A DNA stretch of 64,000 nucleotides from CAVTOA01 sp963736285 (GTDB taxonomy: Bacteria > Actinomycetota > Actinomycetes > Mycobacteriales > QHCE01), in NCBI GenBank assembly GCA_963736285.1, contig CAVTOA010000003.1:310001-374000 (forward strand), given 5' to 3'. Positions 8,500 through 17,369 of the stretch are shown piece after piece. The notes beneath the pieces were generated by a model. It was not told the origin of the DNA. It saw only the letters and a list, made by a program, of their open reading frames with translations, and did not search any database. Each line of letters begins with the position of its first letter. Position 1 is the first letter of the stretch. The position numbers and the translations under genes were made by a program.

Positions 8500-10140
8500 T
8501 CAACTAGAGCTCTCATCATCCACATCGGATGGTCGCAACGGAATAGGCGAGCTATCCAACTCAGTACCGACATGCAGCGGAACCGTCAACAGAAACTGCG
8601 TTCCATAACCCGGACGACCCCATGCTTGCAGCGTGCCGCCGTGCAATCGTGCGTCTTCCCAGGCGATGGCGAGCCCTAGACCCGTTCCGCCTGTTTGCCG
8701 CGCCCGCGACGGATCGGCGCGCCAAAAGCGAGTAAACACGGAGTCAACGTCTGCCGGGCGCAGGCCCACTCCATAGTCACGCACAGCCACCGCCACGGCC
8801 TCTGAATTCGCCGCAAGCCGCACCACGACCGGTCTTCCTTCGGCGTATTCCAGCGCGTTCCCCACTAGGTTGCGCAGTACCCGCTCGATCCGGCGGGGGT
8901 CGACATCGGCAACGATGCGGGAACTCGGAATCACCGTCTGTAGCTGAATGTGGTTACGCTCGGCGAGCGGTCTGAGCCCTGCCAGCACACGATCGATCAG
9001 TACCGCGATGTCTGTCGGCTCTGGTTCCAGCACTGCGAAGCCGCTGTCGTACCTGCTGATCTCCAACAGGTCCGCGAGCAAGGCTTCGAACCGGTCGAGC
9101 TCTGCCACCAGCAACTCGGAGCTGCGCGCCGCTTCGATCGAAAACTGATTGCGCTTGCTATACAAGATCTCCGCGGCCATGCGGACCGTCGTCAATGGAG
9201 TGCGCAACTCGTGGGAAACGTCCGAGGTGAATCGGCGCTGCAATCGCGATAAATCTTCTAGCTGGACGATCTGGCTTTGTAGGTTTGCCGCCATCTGGTT
9301 GAACGCTTGCGCCAATTGTGCCAAGTCGTCGGTGCCATGCACCTTCATGCGTTCCTCGAGCATCCCGGCCGACAGCCGGCTGGCAGTACGTGCCGCCAGC
9401 CTCACCGGCGTCACCACCTGATGCGTGACCACCCACGCGATGCCCGTCAGTAGTAAAGCCAGCAGAATGCCCGTGCCCAGCAACGCCTTGCGCACCAAGT
9501 CGATGGCTCGGCTTTCGGCATCGAGCGGGAAGAAATAATAGAGTTGGAACTGGCCAGCCGCGGTCTCCAACGCGGTACCCACCACCAAAAAGGGGCGATG
9601 AGTCCCGCCGTCCAGACTCGTCGATACATATTTGTACGCCAGCGGTTTACGCTTACCCACCACATCGGACAGTTCACGGGGGATGACCAATGTGTCGGAT
9701 GCGAATTGCGCCAGATATAGCCGGGGAAGGCGTGAGCTGTGGGTGCTAATAGCGACCGCAAAATCCGCCGTTTCGGCTCCTCGCGTCGACAAGTTGACTA
9801 CGACCATGCGCAGGGTGGAGTCGAGGGCTGGATCCGAAGGACCATTGAGCGTTTGCAGCTGTTGAGCGGCATAACGCTGACCGCTCTTTGCTTCGTCGAG
9901 TGCCTGATTGCGTTTGGTAGTCACTAAGCCATGAGCGATTTGGTTCATTAATAACAAGCCAAGTATCGCAATCACGACCGCCGAAACCACCAAGGTGGTT
10001 GCCACCACCCGAAGCTGAATATTCGCCCGCCACGTGCGCAACGCCCAGTGCCAGCAAGCCGCGGCCACGCGAGACACCGGCCGAACAGCGGCCATGAGTT
10101 TCTCGACAGCGGGCTGGGGTGGGGGGTGCCGGGCGCTCAT
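8500..10140 (-). CDS. mtrB: MtrB sensor histidine kinase
   Basis: An intact 546-aa kinase. Order: TM1 at about 43-66, an extracytoplasmic sensor region to 218, TM2 at about 219-238, HAMP at about 240-292, then HisKA with the phosphorylated His at about residue 310 (DVSHELRTPLTTVR). The ATPase domain has NLVGNALEYAEG (N box) and TGGTGLGLAIAWEDARLHGG (G boxes). MtrB phosphorylates MtrA and, in mycobacteria and corynebacteria, links cell-wall growth and osmotic state to division. It starts 17 bp after mtrA. The accessory lipoprotein gene lpqB, which normally follows directly, is absent. Confidence 0.95.
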   Translation of the reverse strand: MSARHPPPQPAVEKLMAAVRPVSRVAAACWHWALRTWRANIQLRVVATTLVVSAVVIAILGLLLMNQIAHGLVTTKRNQALDEAKSGQRYAAQQLQTLNGPSDPALDSTLRMVVVNLSTRGAETADFAVAISTHSSRLPRLYLAQFASDTLVIPRELSDVVGKRKPLAYKYVSTSLDGGTHRPFLVVGTALETAAGQFQLYYFFPLDAESRAIDLVRKALLGTGILLALLLTGIAWVVTHQVVTPVRLAARTASRLSAGMLEERMKVHGTDDLAQLAQAFNQMAANLQSQIVQLEDLSRLQRRFTSDVSHELRTPLTTVRMAAEILYSKRNQFSIEAARSSELLVAELDRFEALLADLLEISRYDSGFAVLEPEPTDIAVLIDRVLAGLRPLAERNHIQLQTVIPSSRIVADVDPRRIERVLRNLVGNALEYAEGRPVVVRLAANSEAVAVAVRDYGVGLRPADVDSVFTRFWRADPSRARQTGGTGLGLAIAWEDARLHGGTLQAWGRPGYGTQFLLTVPLHVGTELDSSPIPLRPSDVDDESSS

Positions 10141-10157
10141 TTTGGTAGCCGGCTCAT

Positions 10158-10877
10158 TTAACCCCCGTCGGGGTGTGGTCCAGCGTTGTTTGCCGCACCA
10201 GCCTTATAGCCCACGCCCCGCACAGTGAGCACAATCTCTGGATGTTCCGGGTCAATCTCCACTTTGGCGCGCAACCGTTGCACGTGGACATTCACCAACC
10301 GAGTATCGGCCGCATGTCGATAACCCCACACCTGCTCCAACAACAGCTCCCGGGAGAACACCTGCCGGGGCTTGCGAGCCAAGGCCAGAAGAAGATCGAA
10401 CTCCAACGGGGTCAATGCAATGGAGTCACCACCGCGAGTGACCTGATGGCCAGCGACATCAATAGTTACGGGATTAGTTGAGGGCCCAACAGTGAGCGCT
10501 TCCTCCGCATGTGCGTCCGGCTGCCTTAGTCGGGCCCGTATTCGCGCGACCAATTCTTTGGGTTTAAACGGTTTGACTACATAGTCGTCGGCGCCAGACT
10601 CTAGCCCGAGAACCACATCGATGGTGTCGCTCTTGGCTGTCAACATGACGATCGGCACGCCAGATTCGGCACGGATCGCACGGCACACGTCGATGCCATT
10701 CATGCCCGGCAACATCAGGTCTAGCAGGACGATGTCCGGCTTAGTCTCGTGGAACGCCGGCAACGCACGCTCGCCATCTGCCACGAATAGAGGTTCGAAG
10801 CCTTCGCCGCGCAGCACAATGCCCAGCATCTCTGCCAATGCTGCGTCGTCGTCAACCACGAGTACGCGTACCTTCAT
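10158..10877 (-). CDS. mtrA: MtrA response regulator
   Basis: A 239-aa OmpR/PhoB-type regulator. The receiver domain is at 1-120, with acidic residues DDD at 9-11, the phosphorylated Asp at 53 (VLLDLMLPG) and the conserved Lys in DYVVKPFKPKEL. The winged-helix domain is at about 135-232 (ALTPLEFDLLLALARKPRQV; EQVWGYRHAADTRLVNVHVQ; TVRGVGYKA). The ADTRLVNVHVQRLR helix is identical in type to the MtrA recognition helix of other actinobacteria. It is the first gene of the mtrAB pair. MtrA targets elsewhere include dnaA and cell-wall hydrolase genes; none is in this window. Confidence 0.96.
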   Translation of the reverse strand: MKVRVLVVDDDAALAEMLGIVLRGEGFEPLFVADGERALPAFHETKPDIVLLDLMLPGMNGIDVCRAIRAESGVPIVMLTAKSDTIDVVLGLESGADDYVVKPFKPKELVARIRARLRQPDAHAEEALTVGPSTNPVTIDVAGHQVTRGGDSIALTPLEFDLLLALARKPRQVFSRELLLEQVWGYRHAADTRLVNVHVQRLRAKVEIDPEHPEIVLTVRGVGYKAGAANNAGPHPDGG

Positions 10878-10953
10878 AGCTCCATCGTGGCACCTTCGCC
10901 GGATTCTCGCCGCCTGCGACGGCCCGTGTTTTACGACGTATTCCGCAATATCC

Positions 10954-12327
10954 TTAGCGGGTCACGTAACCCAGCAAGTCCTGCCGCGTAAGAACGCCCA
11001 CGGGTTTTCCTTCTTCGAGGACGATTGCCGCATCCGCGTCCTTGAGGGTCGACACCACCTCGGTGACTGGCTCACCGGAACCGATCATGGGAAAAGCAGG
11101 AGCTACGTGGTGGCTTATCGGATCCGCGAGTGCGGCTTTCCCAGAGAACAGCGCATCCAACAGGGGCTTCTCGGAGATAGATCCCAATATCTCCGCCGTC
11201 ATGACCGGAGGCTCCGCTCCGAGTACAGGAACCTGCGAAACTCCGTACTTTCGGAGTACGTCAATCGCTTCCCTCACCGTCTCTTGTGGATGGACATGCA
11301 CCAATGACGGCAGCCGCCCGGACTTGCCCCGCAGCACCTCGCCCACCGTGGCGGTCCCGGGTCGGGTCAGGAAGCCATATTTGGACATCCAGTCATCATT
11401 AAAGATTTTGGACAGATAGCCCCGCCCCCCATCCGGCAGCAACACCACGACCACCGCGTCAGGGTCAGCATCTGCCGCAACCTCTAGCGCTGCCACCACA
11501 GCCATTCCGCAGGAACCGCCCACCAGTAGGCCCTCTTCTCGCGCCAGCCTGCGGGTCATGGCGAAGGAGTCTTTATCGCTGACGGCAATGATCTGGTCTG
11601 GCAGCTTTGCGTCGTATGCCGAAGGCCAGAAGTCTTCTCCCACACCTTCAACCAGGTATGGACGGCCTGTCCCTCCCGAGTAAACAGAGCCAACCGGATC
11701 AGCGCCGATGACCTTGACGCGCCCCTCGGACTTTTCCTTCAAGTAGCGCCCTGTGCCACTAATGGTTCCGCCGGTGCCGACCCCTGCGACAAAGTGAGTT
11801 ATTTTGCCGTCAGTGTCGGACCAAATCTCAGGCCCGGTGGAGTGATAGTGCGCCGCTGGACCCTCCACATTGGAATACTGATCTGGCTTCCACGCGTCCG
11901 CGATCTCGTCGACCAATCGATCGGAAACGCTGTAGTACGAATCTGGATGCTCTGGCGGAACGGCCGTGGGACACACCCTCACTTCTGCCCCATATGCCCG
12001 CAGCACGTCAAGCTTGTCCGTGCCAACCTTGTCGGGGCACACAAATACACAGTGGTACCCGCGCTGCTGGGCGACCAAAGCCAAACCAACACCAGTGTTT
12101 CCACTCGTGGGTTCGACGATGGTGCCCCCTGGCCGCAAAAGACCCGCGCGCTCGGCCGCGTCGATCATCCGCGGAGCGATGCGATCCTTAACCGAACCGC
12201 CGGGGTTGAAGTATTCCACCTTGGCCAAAACCAGCGGGCCATTCGGGCCCAATTCGCTGGTTACCGAGCGCAGCGCAACCAAAGGTGTGTTACCGATCAG
12301 CTGAACTATCGAGTTGACATAGCGCAC
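10954..12327 (-). CDS. cbs: Cystathionine beta-synthase
   Basis: Condenses serine (or O-acetylserine) with homocysteine to cystathionine, using PLP. A 457-aa protein. The PLP domain includes NPGGSVKDRIA (the Lys binds PLP) and EPTSGNTGVGLAL near residue 72, with GVGTGGTISGTGRYLKE for the cofactor phosphate. The C-terminal 120 residues are a pair of CBS domains (VHPQETVREAIDVLRKYGVS; VLEEGKPVGVLTRQDLLGYV), which usually bind adenosyl ligands. The start GTG 12327 was chosen over a longer frame to 12444, because the longer form would overlap the divergent SGNH gene and lies outside the family alignment. The divergent SGNH neighbour is as in mycobacteria. Confidence 0.93.
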   Translation of the reverse strand: MRYVNSIVQLIGNTPLVALRSVTSELGPNGPLVLAKVEYFNPGGSVKDRIAPRMIDAAERAGLLRPGGTIVEPTSGNTGVGLALVAQQRGYHCVFVCPDKVGTDKLDVLRAYGAEVRVCPTAVPPEHPDSYYSVSDRLVDEIADAWKPDQYSNVEGPAAHYHSTGPEIWSDTDGKITHFVAGVGTGGTISGTGRYLKEKSEGRVKVIGADPVGSVYSGGTGRPYLVEGVGEDFWPSAYDAKLPDQIIAVSDKDSFAMTRRLAREEGLLVGGSCGMAVVAALEVAADADPDAVVVVLLPDGGRGYLSKIFNDDWMSKYGFLTRPGTATVGEVLRGKSGRLPSLVHVHPQETVREAIDVLRKYGVSQVPVLGAEPPVMTAEILGSISEKPLLDALFSGKAALADPISHHVAPAFPMIGSGEPVTEVVSTLKDADAAIVLEEGKPVGVLTRQDLLGYVTR

Positions 12328-12419
12328 GGCGCCAGCGTACGCGGGGCTATAGCCAAGGTGGGTTAATCTCAGTCCGCGGACCACGATGTCGGCCAACAAG
12401 CATGGAAGGACCTCATTAA

Positions 12420-13529
12420 ATGACGACACGGAGTCGCGCCGCACGGGCCCGGCAGATCGCCGTTAAGGCGGCCTACGGGACCGGCGCCGTGGGTCTGCTC
12501 GGCATCACCGCAGCTGCCCTGCTCGTAGGTCAAGCGCTCCGGGCACGGCAGGTCATTCCCGTCGCTACCGACGCTCCGCTGCCTTGCGACGGACGCTACG
12601 GAGACAACGAACCAGGCAAGCCGCTCACGCTGGCACTCATAGGCGACTCCACCGCGGCCGGGTTCGGAGTAGAAAGCCCAGAAGAGACTCCCGGCGCACT
12701 TATGGGCATGAGCCTTTCCCAAGCACTACACCGGCCAGTCGATGTACGGTGCCCCGCCGTTGTGGGGGCACTCAGCAAAGATCTGCCTGCTCAGCTCGAC
12801 CTTGTATTGGCGAACCCACCGGACATTGTCGCCATTCTCGTCGGCGCCAACGATGTGACTCGAGGAATCCGCCCCCTCAACGCTGTGCGCCACTTGGATC
12901 GAGCCGTTCGGCGGCTCATTGAGCATAATGTGCGCGTTGTCGTCGGCACATGCCCTGACCTTGGCGCAATCCAACCCATCCGGCGACCATTGCGCTGGAT
13001 AGCCCGAGAATGGAGCAGAGAGTTGGCGGCGGCCCAAACCGTGGCCGTGGTGGCAGCGGGCGGCCGCACCGTATCGCTAGGTGACCTGCTGGGAGCAGAA
13101 TTCCTGGCGCGGCCAGAAGAGATGTTCGCCCACGACCAATTCCACCCTTCTGCCCTGGGGTACGCACGGGCGGTAGCAGTGGTATTGCCGTCACTCATCA
13201 CAGCACTCGGATACGACGAAAACCTGGCACGCACACCCGCGATAGACATCACCCTGCCACCAGCGCCTGCGCCCGACGGGGTCCAACGACTCGCCCACGC
13301 CGCCGTCGCGGCCGCGAACAACGCCGGAACCGAGGTCGCCCCCGTCAGTGCACTCGATGCGGCCAATCACGTTTCCGACCAGCATGGACGACGGCTCCCA
13401 CCGTTGCTGGGAGAACTACGGCATCGGCTCCACCTTCTCGCCGAACTCCTGCCAGGCAAAACGCGAGAACATAATCACGAACGTCCTAGGGACCCCGCCC
13501 ATGTGCGCGACACCGGGACGCTGGGATAG
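12420..13529 (+). CDS. SGNH/GDSL-family hydrolase, membrane-anchored
   Basis: A 369-aa protein with one N-terminal hydrophobic segment (about residues 20-40, GAVGLLGITAAALLVGQAL). The SGNH fold is clear: ALIGDSTAAG (catalytic Ser) near 70, VGANDVTR (block III, Asn) near 140, and AHDQFHPSALGYA (catalytic Asp and His) near 239. Such proteins are esterases or acyl-hydrolases acting on lipids or acylated sugars outside the membrane; the substrate here is unknown. The C-terminal 75 residues after the catalytic His are rich in Ala, His and Arg and look unstructured. It shares a 92-bp divergent promoter region with cbs. Confidence 0.85.
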   Translation: MTTRSRAARARQIAVKAAYGTGAVGLLGITAAALLVGQALRARQVIPVATDAPLPCDGRYGDNEPGKPLTLALIGDSTAAGFGVESPEETPGALMGMSLSQALHRPVDVRCPAVVGALSKDLPAQLDLVLANPPDIVAILVGANDVTRGIRPLNAVRHLDRAVRRLIEHNVRVVVGTCPDLGAIQPIRRPLRWIAREWSRELAAAQTVAVVAAGGRTVSLGDLLGAEFLARPEEMFAHDQFHPSALGYARAVAVVLPSLITALGYDENLARTPAIDITLPPAPAPDGVQRLAHAAVAAANNAGTEVAPVSALDAANHVSDQHGRRLPPLLGELRHRLHLLAELLPGKTREHNHERPRDPAHVRDTGTLG

Positions 13530-13547
13530 CCGATGAACGCCAGAGCG

Positions 13548-13868
13548 CTACGTCAACTGCTTACTCGCCTTACGAAGGGCAGCACATGCTCTGCCAGTGA
13601 GCTCCGCACTCGGGCGTGCCGCCATCAGATCGTGCGCTATTACCGCGAACTGATCTGCCAAAGCTACATCATTCGCAAGTCGCGGCACCGCGCGATGCGG
13701 CTCACCTTCGGCATCTGCGGCAAAGTCAGCTAATTGCTGCACCAACGCACCCACCGCGCCCGCATGCATTCGCCATCGCGGCTTCGCCCACACAGCAATA
13801 CGTTGATGAAAACCAGCGGCGGCCGATCGCAGAGAATCGGCCGCCGTGGCAGTTGACGAGTAACTCAT
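13548..13868 (-). CDS. Small Ala-rich protein of unknown function
   Basis: A 106-aa soluble protein starting at ATG 13868 (MSYSSTATAADSLRSAAAG). It is almost wholly helical in character and rich in Ala, with no cysteines or membrane segment. It begins 5 bp after the stop of the Bax inhibitor-1-like gene, which suggests co-transcription and translational coupling. It converges on the SGNH gene. I do not recognise the family. Confidence 0.6.
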   Translation of the reverse strand: MSYSSTATAADSLRSAAAGFHQRIAVWAKPRWRMHAGAVGALVQQLADFAADAEGEPHRAVPRLANDVALADQFAVIAHDLMAARPSAELTGRACAALRKASKQLT

Positions 13869-13873
13869 GCGCA

Positions 13874-14764
13874 CTAATTTCGCGCGTAACCGAGCAGCCG
13901 CAAAATCTCCAAATACAGCCAGATCAAGCCAACCAGGATGCCAAAGGAGCAGTACCACGCATACCGCTGCTCAACACCCGCGTTTACGCCGGCCTCCACC
14001 GCCCCAAAATCGTTGATGAAGGTCAGCGCTGCCAGCCCAATCGCCACCAGGCTAAAGATGACGGCCATCGGACCGCCATCGCGCAGACCAAGCCCATGGC
14101 CATTGTTCACACCGAAGGCACCGAGCAAAAGATTGAGCATCGCCAGGCCCAAGAAGCCAAACAGCATGCCGGTCACCCAACGAGTGAACTTCGGGGTGGC
14201 GCGCAAAACGCGCAGCTTATAGAGCGCAGCCATGCCAAAGAACACGGCGAACGTGCCCACCACAGCCTGCAGCACGATGCCGCCGCCGTAAATCTCCGCG
14301 TAGAAGCGGCTTACGACGCCGAGCACCACGCCTTCTACCACCGCGTAGGCGCTAATCACCAACGGGTTAGTGACCTGCATGAAGGCGATAACCAAGCCCA
14401 ATACAAGGCCGAGAATAATGCCACCGGCGAGAGCAACCCCCGTGGTGCCGGTGCTCTCCGGCACCAGAAGCCATGTCGCCGCACCCGATAGGCCAGTCAA
14501 CCCGAGCAGTGCCACAGTGCGAACGACCACGTCGTCAACCGTCATCGCTCGCTGAGAAGACGGAGCATACGGCGAGTAGCTCTGCTGCTGTTGCTGCTGG
14601 TAGTTCGGGTCCATCGTGGTGGTGGGAGCACCGTAATTCGGGCCATAACCACCGGGATAGCCAGGCGACGAGTAGCCAGGCCCGCCCACTGGTTCACGGC
14701 GCAACCCGGCATGGCGAGTTGCCCGCTGGGTCAATCGACCCAAGACCGGATTCTTACTTCTCAC
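13874..14764 (-). CDS. Bax inhibitor-1/YccA family membrane protein
   Basis: A 296-aa protein starting at GTG 14764. The first 80 residues are a disordered cytosolic tail rich in Gly, Pro, Tyr and Gln, including a run of six Gln. Seven hydrophobic segments follow (about 95-290), beginning with VVRTVALLGLTGLSGAATWLL and containing NPLVISAYAVVEGVVLG and YAWYCSFGILVGLIWLYLEILRLL, the signature stretches of the BI-1-like family (UPF0005). Relatives such as BsYetJ conduct calcium in a pH-dependent way; in actinobacteria the role is unknown. A longer reading to 14887 was rejected because the extra residues are not family-like. Confidence 0.88.
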   Translation of the reverse strand: MRSKNPVLGRLTQRATRHAGLRREPVGGPGYSSPGYPGGYGPNYGAPTTTMDPNYQQQQQQSYSPYAPSSQRAMTVDDVVVRTVALLGLTGLSGAATWLLVPESTGTTGVALAGGIILGLVLGLVIAFMQVTNPLVISAYAVVEGVVLGVVSRFYAEIYGGGIVLQAVVGTFAVFFGMAALYKLRVLRATPKFTRWVTGMLFGFLGLAMLNLLLGAFGVNNGHGLGLRDGGPMAVIFSLVAIGLAALTFINDFGAVEAGVNAGVEQRYAWYCSFGILVGLIWLYLEILRLLGYARN

Positions 14765-15031
14765 GGTTGGCCTCCCTGAGGGCTTACATAAGGCGCAGTA
14801 CCCGCCAAATAACACGGATACGCTGACACATAGTTGGCTATAGCGTATCGCGTAGGCGCCAAATGTCGCGGTGTGGACAGCACGCATTGAGTCGGTGCGC
14901 TAAAGGTGAGGGCAACGAGTCAGCGCCGCTGCTGGGCACCCTAAGCCATTAAGATAGTTGGGAACAGATCCGACAGCCGTCAAACTCGCCTGTGTTCCTC
15001 GCTCCGCTCGTCAACACGCTCAATCGGCTCG

Positions 15032-15055
15032 GACACACAAGCAAGCTTGCGTGTC
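15032..15055 (-). terminator. Hairpin in repeat copy 1, downstream of tRNA-Leu
   Basis: GACACACAAGC pairs with GCTTGCGTGTC across a very short centre, giving 11 pairs with one G-U on the minus-strand RNA. It may end or trim the tRNA-Leu transcript. No U-run follows. Confidence 0.4.
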
Positions 15056-15120
15056 TCTCGCCCAACAAAACCAATCGCCTGTGTTCCTCGCTCCGCTCGT
15101 CAACACGCTCAATCGGCTCG

Positions 15121-15144
15121 GACACACAAGCAAGCTTGCGTGTC
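15121..15144 (-). terminator. Hairpin in repeat copy 2, downstream of tRNA-Leu
   Basis: The same 24-bp hairpin as at 15032-15055, 89 bp away. It is the first of the two met by a transcript leaving tRNA-Leu, 19 bp past its 3' end. Confidence 0.4.
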
Positions 15145-15162
15145 TCTCGCCTCAATCGCGTG

Positions 15163-15248
15163 TGCCCGGGACGGGACTCGAACCCGCATGCCCGTTTTAA
15201 GGGCAGCCGTTTTTAAGACGGCCGTGTCTGCCATTCCACCACCCAGGC
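15163..15248 (-). tRNA. tRNA-Leu (anticodon TAA)
   Basis: An 86-nt class II tRNA. The acceptor stem GCCTGGG pairs with CCCGGGC (one T-G pair) and the discriminator is A. The anticodon arm is GCCGT-CTTAAAA-ACGGC, giving TAA. A long variable arm (GCTGCCCTTAAAACGGGCAT) and the T-loop GGTTCGAGTCC are present. No CCA is encoded. It reads the rare UUA codon. Confidence 0.95.
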
Positions 15249-15348
15249 TTGCGCCCTACCGTACGCAAAGCGCCAGCGACCTTGGCTGCATTGCCATAAC
15301 GGTGTGAACGCAGCCAGGTTACTTACGCACGTGTAGGCACCAACGTTG

Positions 15349-16141
15349 TCATCCGAATGGATGAGCGAGCTGGACCGCGCGCGCAAAGACGCCGTCGAGC
15401 ATCGCTGCTGTGAGTTTGCCAGTAAAGGTATTTTGCTGACTCACGTGGTAGCACCCTAAGACCGTGAGCGGATTGTTCGGTCGATCTTCGACCGTGACTT
15501 CCGCCCCATGGCCAAACCGTGGCCGGGGCCGCGGCACCTCGATCCCTAATCGGACCAACGCTGGCCACAGCGTGTTCCAGCCGAACGCGCCAAGCACCAC
15601 AAGGACCTTGAGTGTTGGCCGCAAGCAGCTCCAGCTCGCGATCTAGCCAAGGGGTGCAGGTGTCGCGCTCTGCCGGTGTTGGCTTGTTAGCTGGCGGTGC
15701 GCATCGGACCGCTGCGAAAATACGCGTCCGCCGCAGCGCGAGTCCATCATGGACGCAGATGCTTTCCGCTTGATTGGCGAGGCCAGCGCGGTGCAACGCG
15801 GCAAAAAGCCACTCACCACTCTTGTCGCCGGTGAAAATTCGGCCGGTGCGGTTGCCGCCATGGGCAGCGGGCGCCAATCCGACAATGCCGATACTGGCAT
15901 CTCGCGGGCCGAAGCCCGGCAACGGGCGGCCCCAATACTCTTCATTTTTGAACGCGGCCCGTTTTTCTCGAGCCACCTGTTCTCGCCACTCCACTAACCT
16001 TGGGCACGACCGGCAAGACGCTATGTGAGCGTCGAGTTCGTCCAATGTGGCTGCTTGCTGCGCTTGCTCGACGACGTCCACCGCAGAGCGCGCGGGTATT
16101 ACCGCGGAGCTACTGCGCAGGTAGCTGGGGACTGAAGTCAC
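15349..16141 (-). CDS. Uracil-DNA glycosylase, family 5 (UdgB-like; one frameshift)
   Basis: Removes uracil and other deaminated bases from DNA. Family-5 marks are present: the four-Cys iron-sulphur set begins with SCRSCPRLVEWRE near residue 43, motif A is GLAPAAHGGNRTGRIFTGD (no catalytic Asp, as in family 5), and motif B is HVSQQNTFTGKLT. A one-base shift near 15620 separates LDRELELLAA from TLKVLVVLGAFGWN, and the frame then runs to the stop at 15349. The start GTG 16141 avoids overlap with the upstream orphan frame; the frame stays open to 16192. Everything on both sides of the shift is conserved, so an indel error is likely. Confidence 0.87.
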
Positions 16142-16160
16142 GGTCAGATTATGAGCAGGT

Positions 16161-16475
16161 CTATCTAGCGTGGGCCGTACGACTACCGGCACCTATGACG
16201 GTATTAAAAGCATCTTGGGCCGCTCGTCGAGCTGCTTGTGTGGCTGCGTCTCGCGCTGCTCCACGCCGCTGCCCACGTTGCGCTGTAGCCATAGCAGCGA
16301 CAACATCCCGTAGAGCCGTGCCTCCTTGCTGCACCGCCCAAGGATTGTTCGCCGCAAAAGTTCGAGCTGCCAAAGTAGCCCTACGGACACACCTACCAAG
16401 CCGTTGCCACCACCGCCTTGGCGACCTATGTGCACTCATTAGTGCCACCCGTTCTTCGTTGTCGCTACTGCTCAC
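16161..16475 (-). CDS. Unrecognised small Ala/Arg-rich protein
   Basis: A 104-aa frame from GTG 16475, with a possible GAGG ribosome site about 14 bp upstream. It is basic and helical (TALRDVVAAMATAQRGQRRG, ATQAARRAAQDAFNTVIGA). It ends 20 bp before the preferred start of the uracil-DNA glycosylase, on the same strand. It belongs to a block (16.2-17.7 kb) with no recognised genes. Coding status rests on codon bias by eye and on position, so it is uncertain. Confidence 0.4.
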   Translation of the reverse strand: MSSSDNEERVALMSAHRSPRRWWQRLGRCVRRATLAARTFAANNPWAVQQGGTALRDVVAAMATAQRGQRRGAARDAATQAARRAAQDAFNTVIGAGSRTAHAR

Positions 16476-16599
16476 ACCAGCTTACTGGTCCTCATCAAAC
16501 GTGCGGACGTTTGTCGTCCCAATGGCTCACCGCGGTTGAAACCCACGGCGTAGATAGCAATGAAACCCATAGGAACCACAGTCATGGAGGGGTGCCTAC

Positions 16600-16860
16600 C
16601 TACCGGCCGGTCGTCGTGGGCGCGGCGCCTGAGCCGATGGCGAGGGGCTGCCGGTTTCTGTTCGGCAGAGGCGTGATGCGAGGCGCACGCGGCGAGGAAG
16701 GTGGACGACGACTGGAATTTCGGTGAGCCGCCTGAGCCGCCTGAGGCGGCGGAGTGGCCGCGGCAGCTGCGAAAGTTTCTCTAGCCGGCCTTTTAACTCG
16801 CCTATTAACGTCGTTGGCTCCCAGCCAACGACGGCTGGGACCGGCTTTAGCCGGCGTCAT
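16600..16860 (-). CDS. Doubtful Pro/Arg-rich reading frame
   Basis: An 86-aa frame whose ATG overlaps the stop of the preceding frame by ATGA (16860-16857). The product is low complexity (Ala, Pro, Arg, Ser) with no fold visible. The DNA beneath holds several short palindromes, including CGTTGGCT-CCC-AGCCAACG at 16811-16829 and CCGGCTTTAGCCGG at 16841-16854. It may be non-coding or the tail of the preceding gene after an indel. Confidence 0.25.
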   Translation of the reverse strand: MTPAKAGPSRRWLGANDVNRRVKRPARETFAAAAATPPPQAAQAAHRNSSRRPPSSPRAPRITPLPNRNRQPLAIGSGAAPTTTGR

Positions 16861-17252
16861 ACCAAGAACCTCTGTCGGCAGGAAATGGACAACGTGGACG
16901 TCGTGGCAGGCGTTGCGGCTTGCGCTGTAGTCCGAGTCCGCCCTTTCTTACCAAAGAACTGACCCACAGCCTTGCTAAAGGCTGCATTAACGGCCACGCC
17001 AGTAGCGTGCTTGCCAAGCTCGGCTTTTAGTGCATATTTCTTGTTGCCATTTTCGGCTTTGATAACGGTGTCAATAGACGCGGCAACGTCGACTGGGCTT
17101 ACATTCTCTGCTACGGATCGCCCTATGTGTTTAGTGACTGGATGTCTAGCGACACGAGCTGTTCCTGAGGCCACTTTTGCTGCACCGGGAGCCTTTGCTA
17201 CAGCTTGGACTGCCCTTGCTCCCTTAGCTCCTTTAACCGCTCCTTTGGCCAC
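16857..17252 (-). CDS. Unrecognised Ala/Lys-rich protein, frame open upstream to 17369
   Basis: From GTG 17252 the frame gives 131 aa; it begins with a repetitive basic stretch (AKGAVKGAKGARAVQAVAKA) and ends with a better structured part (SPVDVAASIDTVIKAENGNKKY, NAAFSKAVGQFFGKKG). The same frame is open upstream to 17369, directly after the TGA that ends the previous gene, adding 39 sensible residues (LTTYTGTNPSFTNALALVPG). The two frames may therefore be one gene of about 273 codons broken by one TGA. I do not recognise the family. Confidence 0.5.
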   Translation of the reverse strand: MAKGAVKGAKGARAVQAVAKAPGAAKVASGTARVARHPVTKHIGRSVAENVSPVDVAASIDTVIKAENGNKKYALKAELGKHATGVAVNAAFSKAVGQFFGKKGRTRTTAQAATPATTSTLSISCRQRFLV

Positions 17253-17369
17253 TTTTCCGGCTGCTACGGCAAGCCGCTCGCCGGGAACGAGGGCTAGCGC
17301 GTTAGTGAATGAGGGGTTAGTTCCCGTGTACGTAGTCAGCTTTCTTATGGAATTAGCAGGAAGATCAGC

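Larger units (their letters stand above)
14986..15151. repeat. Tandem direct repeat, two copies with an 89-bp period
   Basis: About 77 bp at 14986-15062 is repeated without visible difference at 15075-15151, separated by a 12-bp spacer. Each copy contains the motif CTCGCTCCGCTCGTC and one strong hairpin. The array lies just beyond the 3' end of tRNA-Leu. Only two copies are present and the spacing is not CRISPR-like. Confidence 0.85.

Noticed and set aside
12328..12444. N-terminal extension of cystathionine beta-synthase
   Set aside because: It overlaps the divergent SGNH start and is outside the family alignment.
13616..14491. A 291-codon plus-strand frame
   Set aside because: It is antisense to the Bax inhibitor-1-like gene and its neighbour, both of which have family motifs or sensible coupling.
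14986..15151. CRISPR array
   Set aside because: Only two long units with a 12-bp spacer and no cas genes.
14949..15155. Small frame with repeated peptide over the tandem repeat
   Set aside because: The repeated peptide is a by-product of the 89-bp DNA repeat; no ribosome site and no domain.
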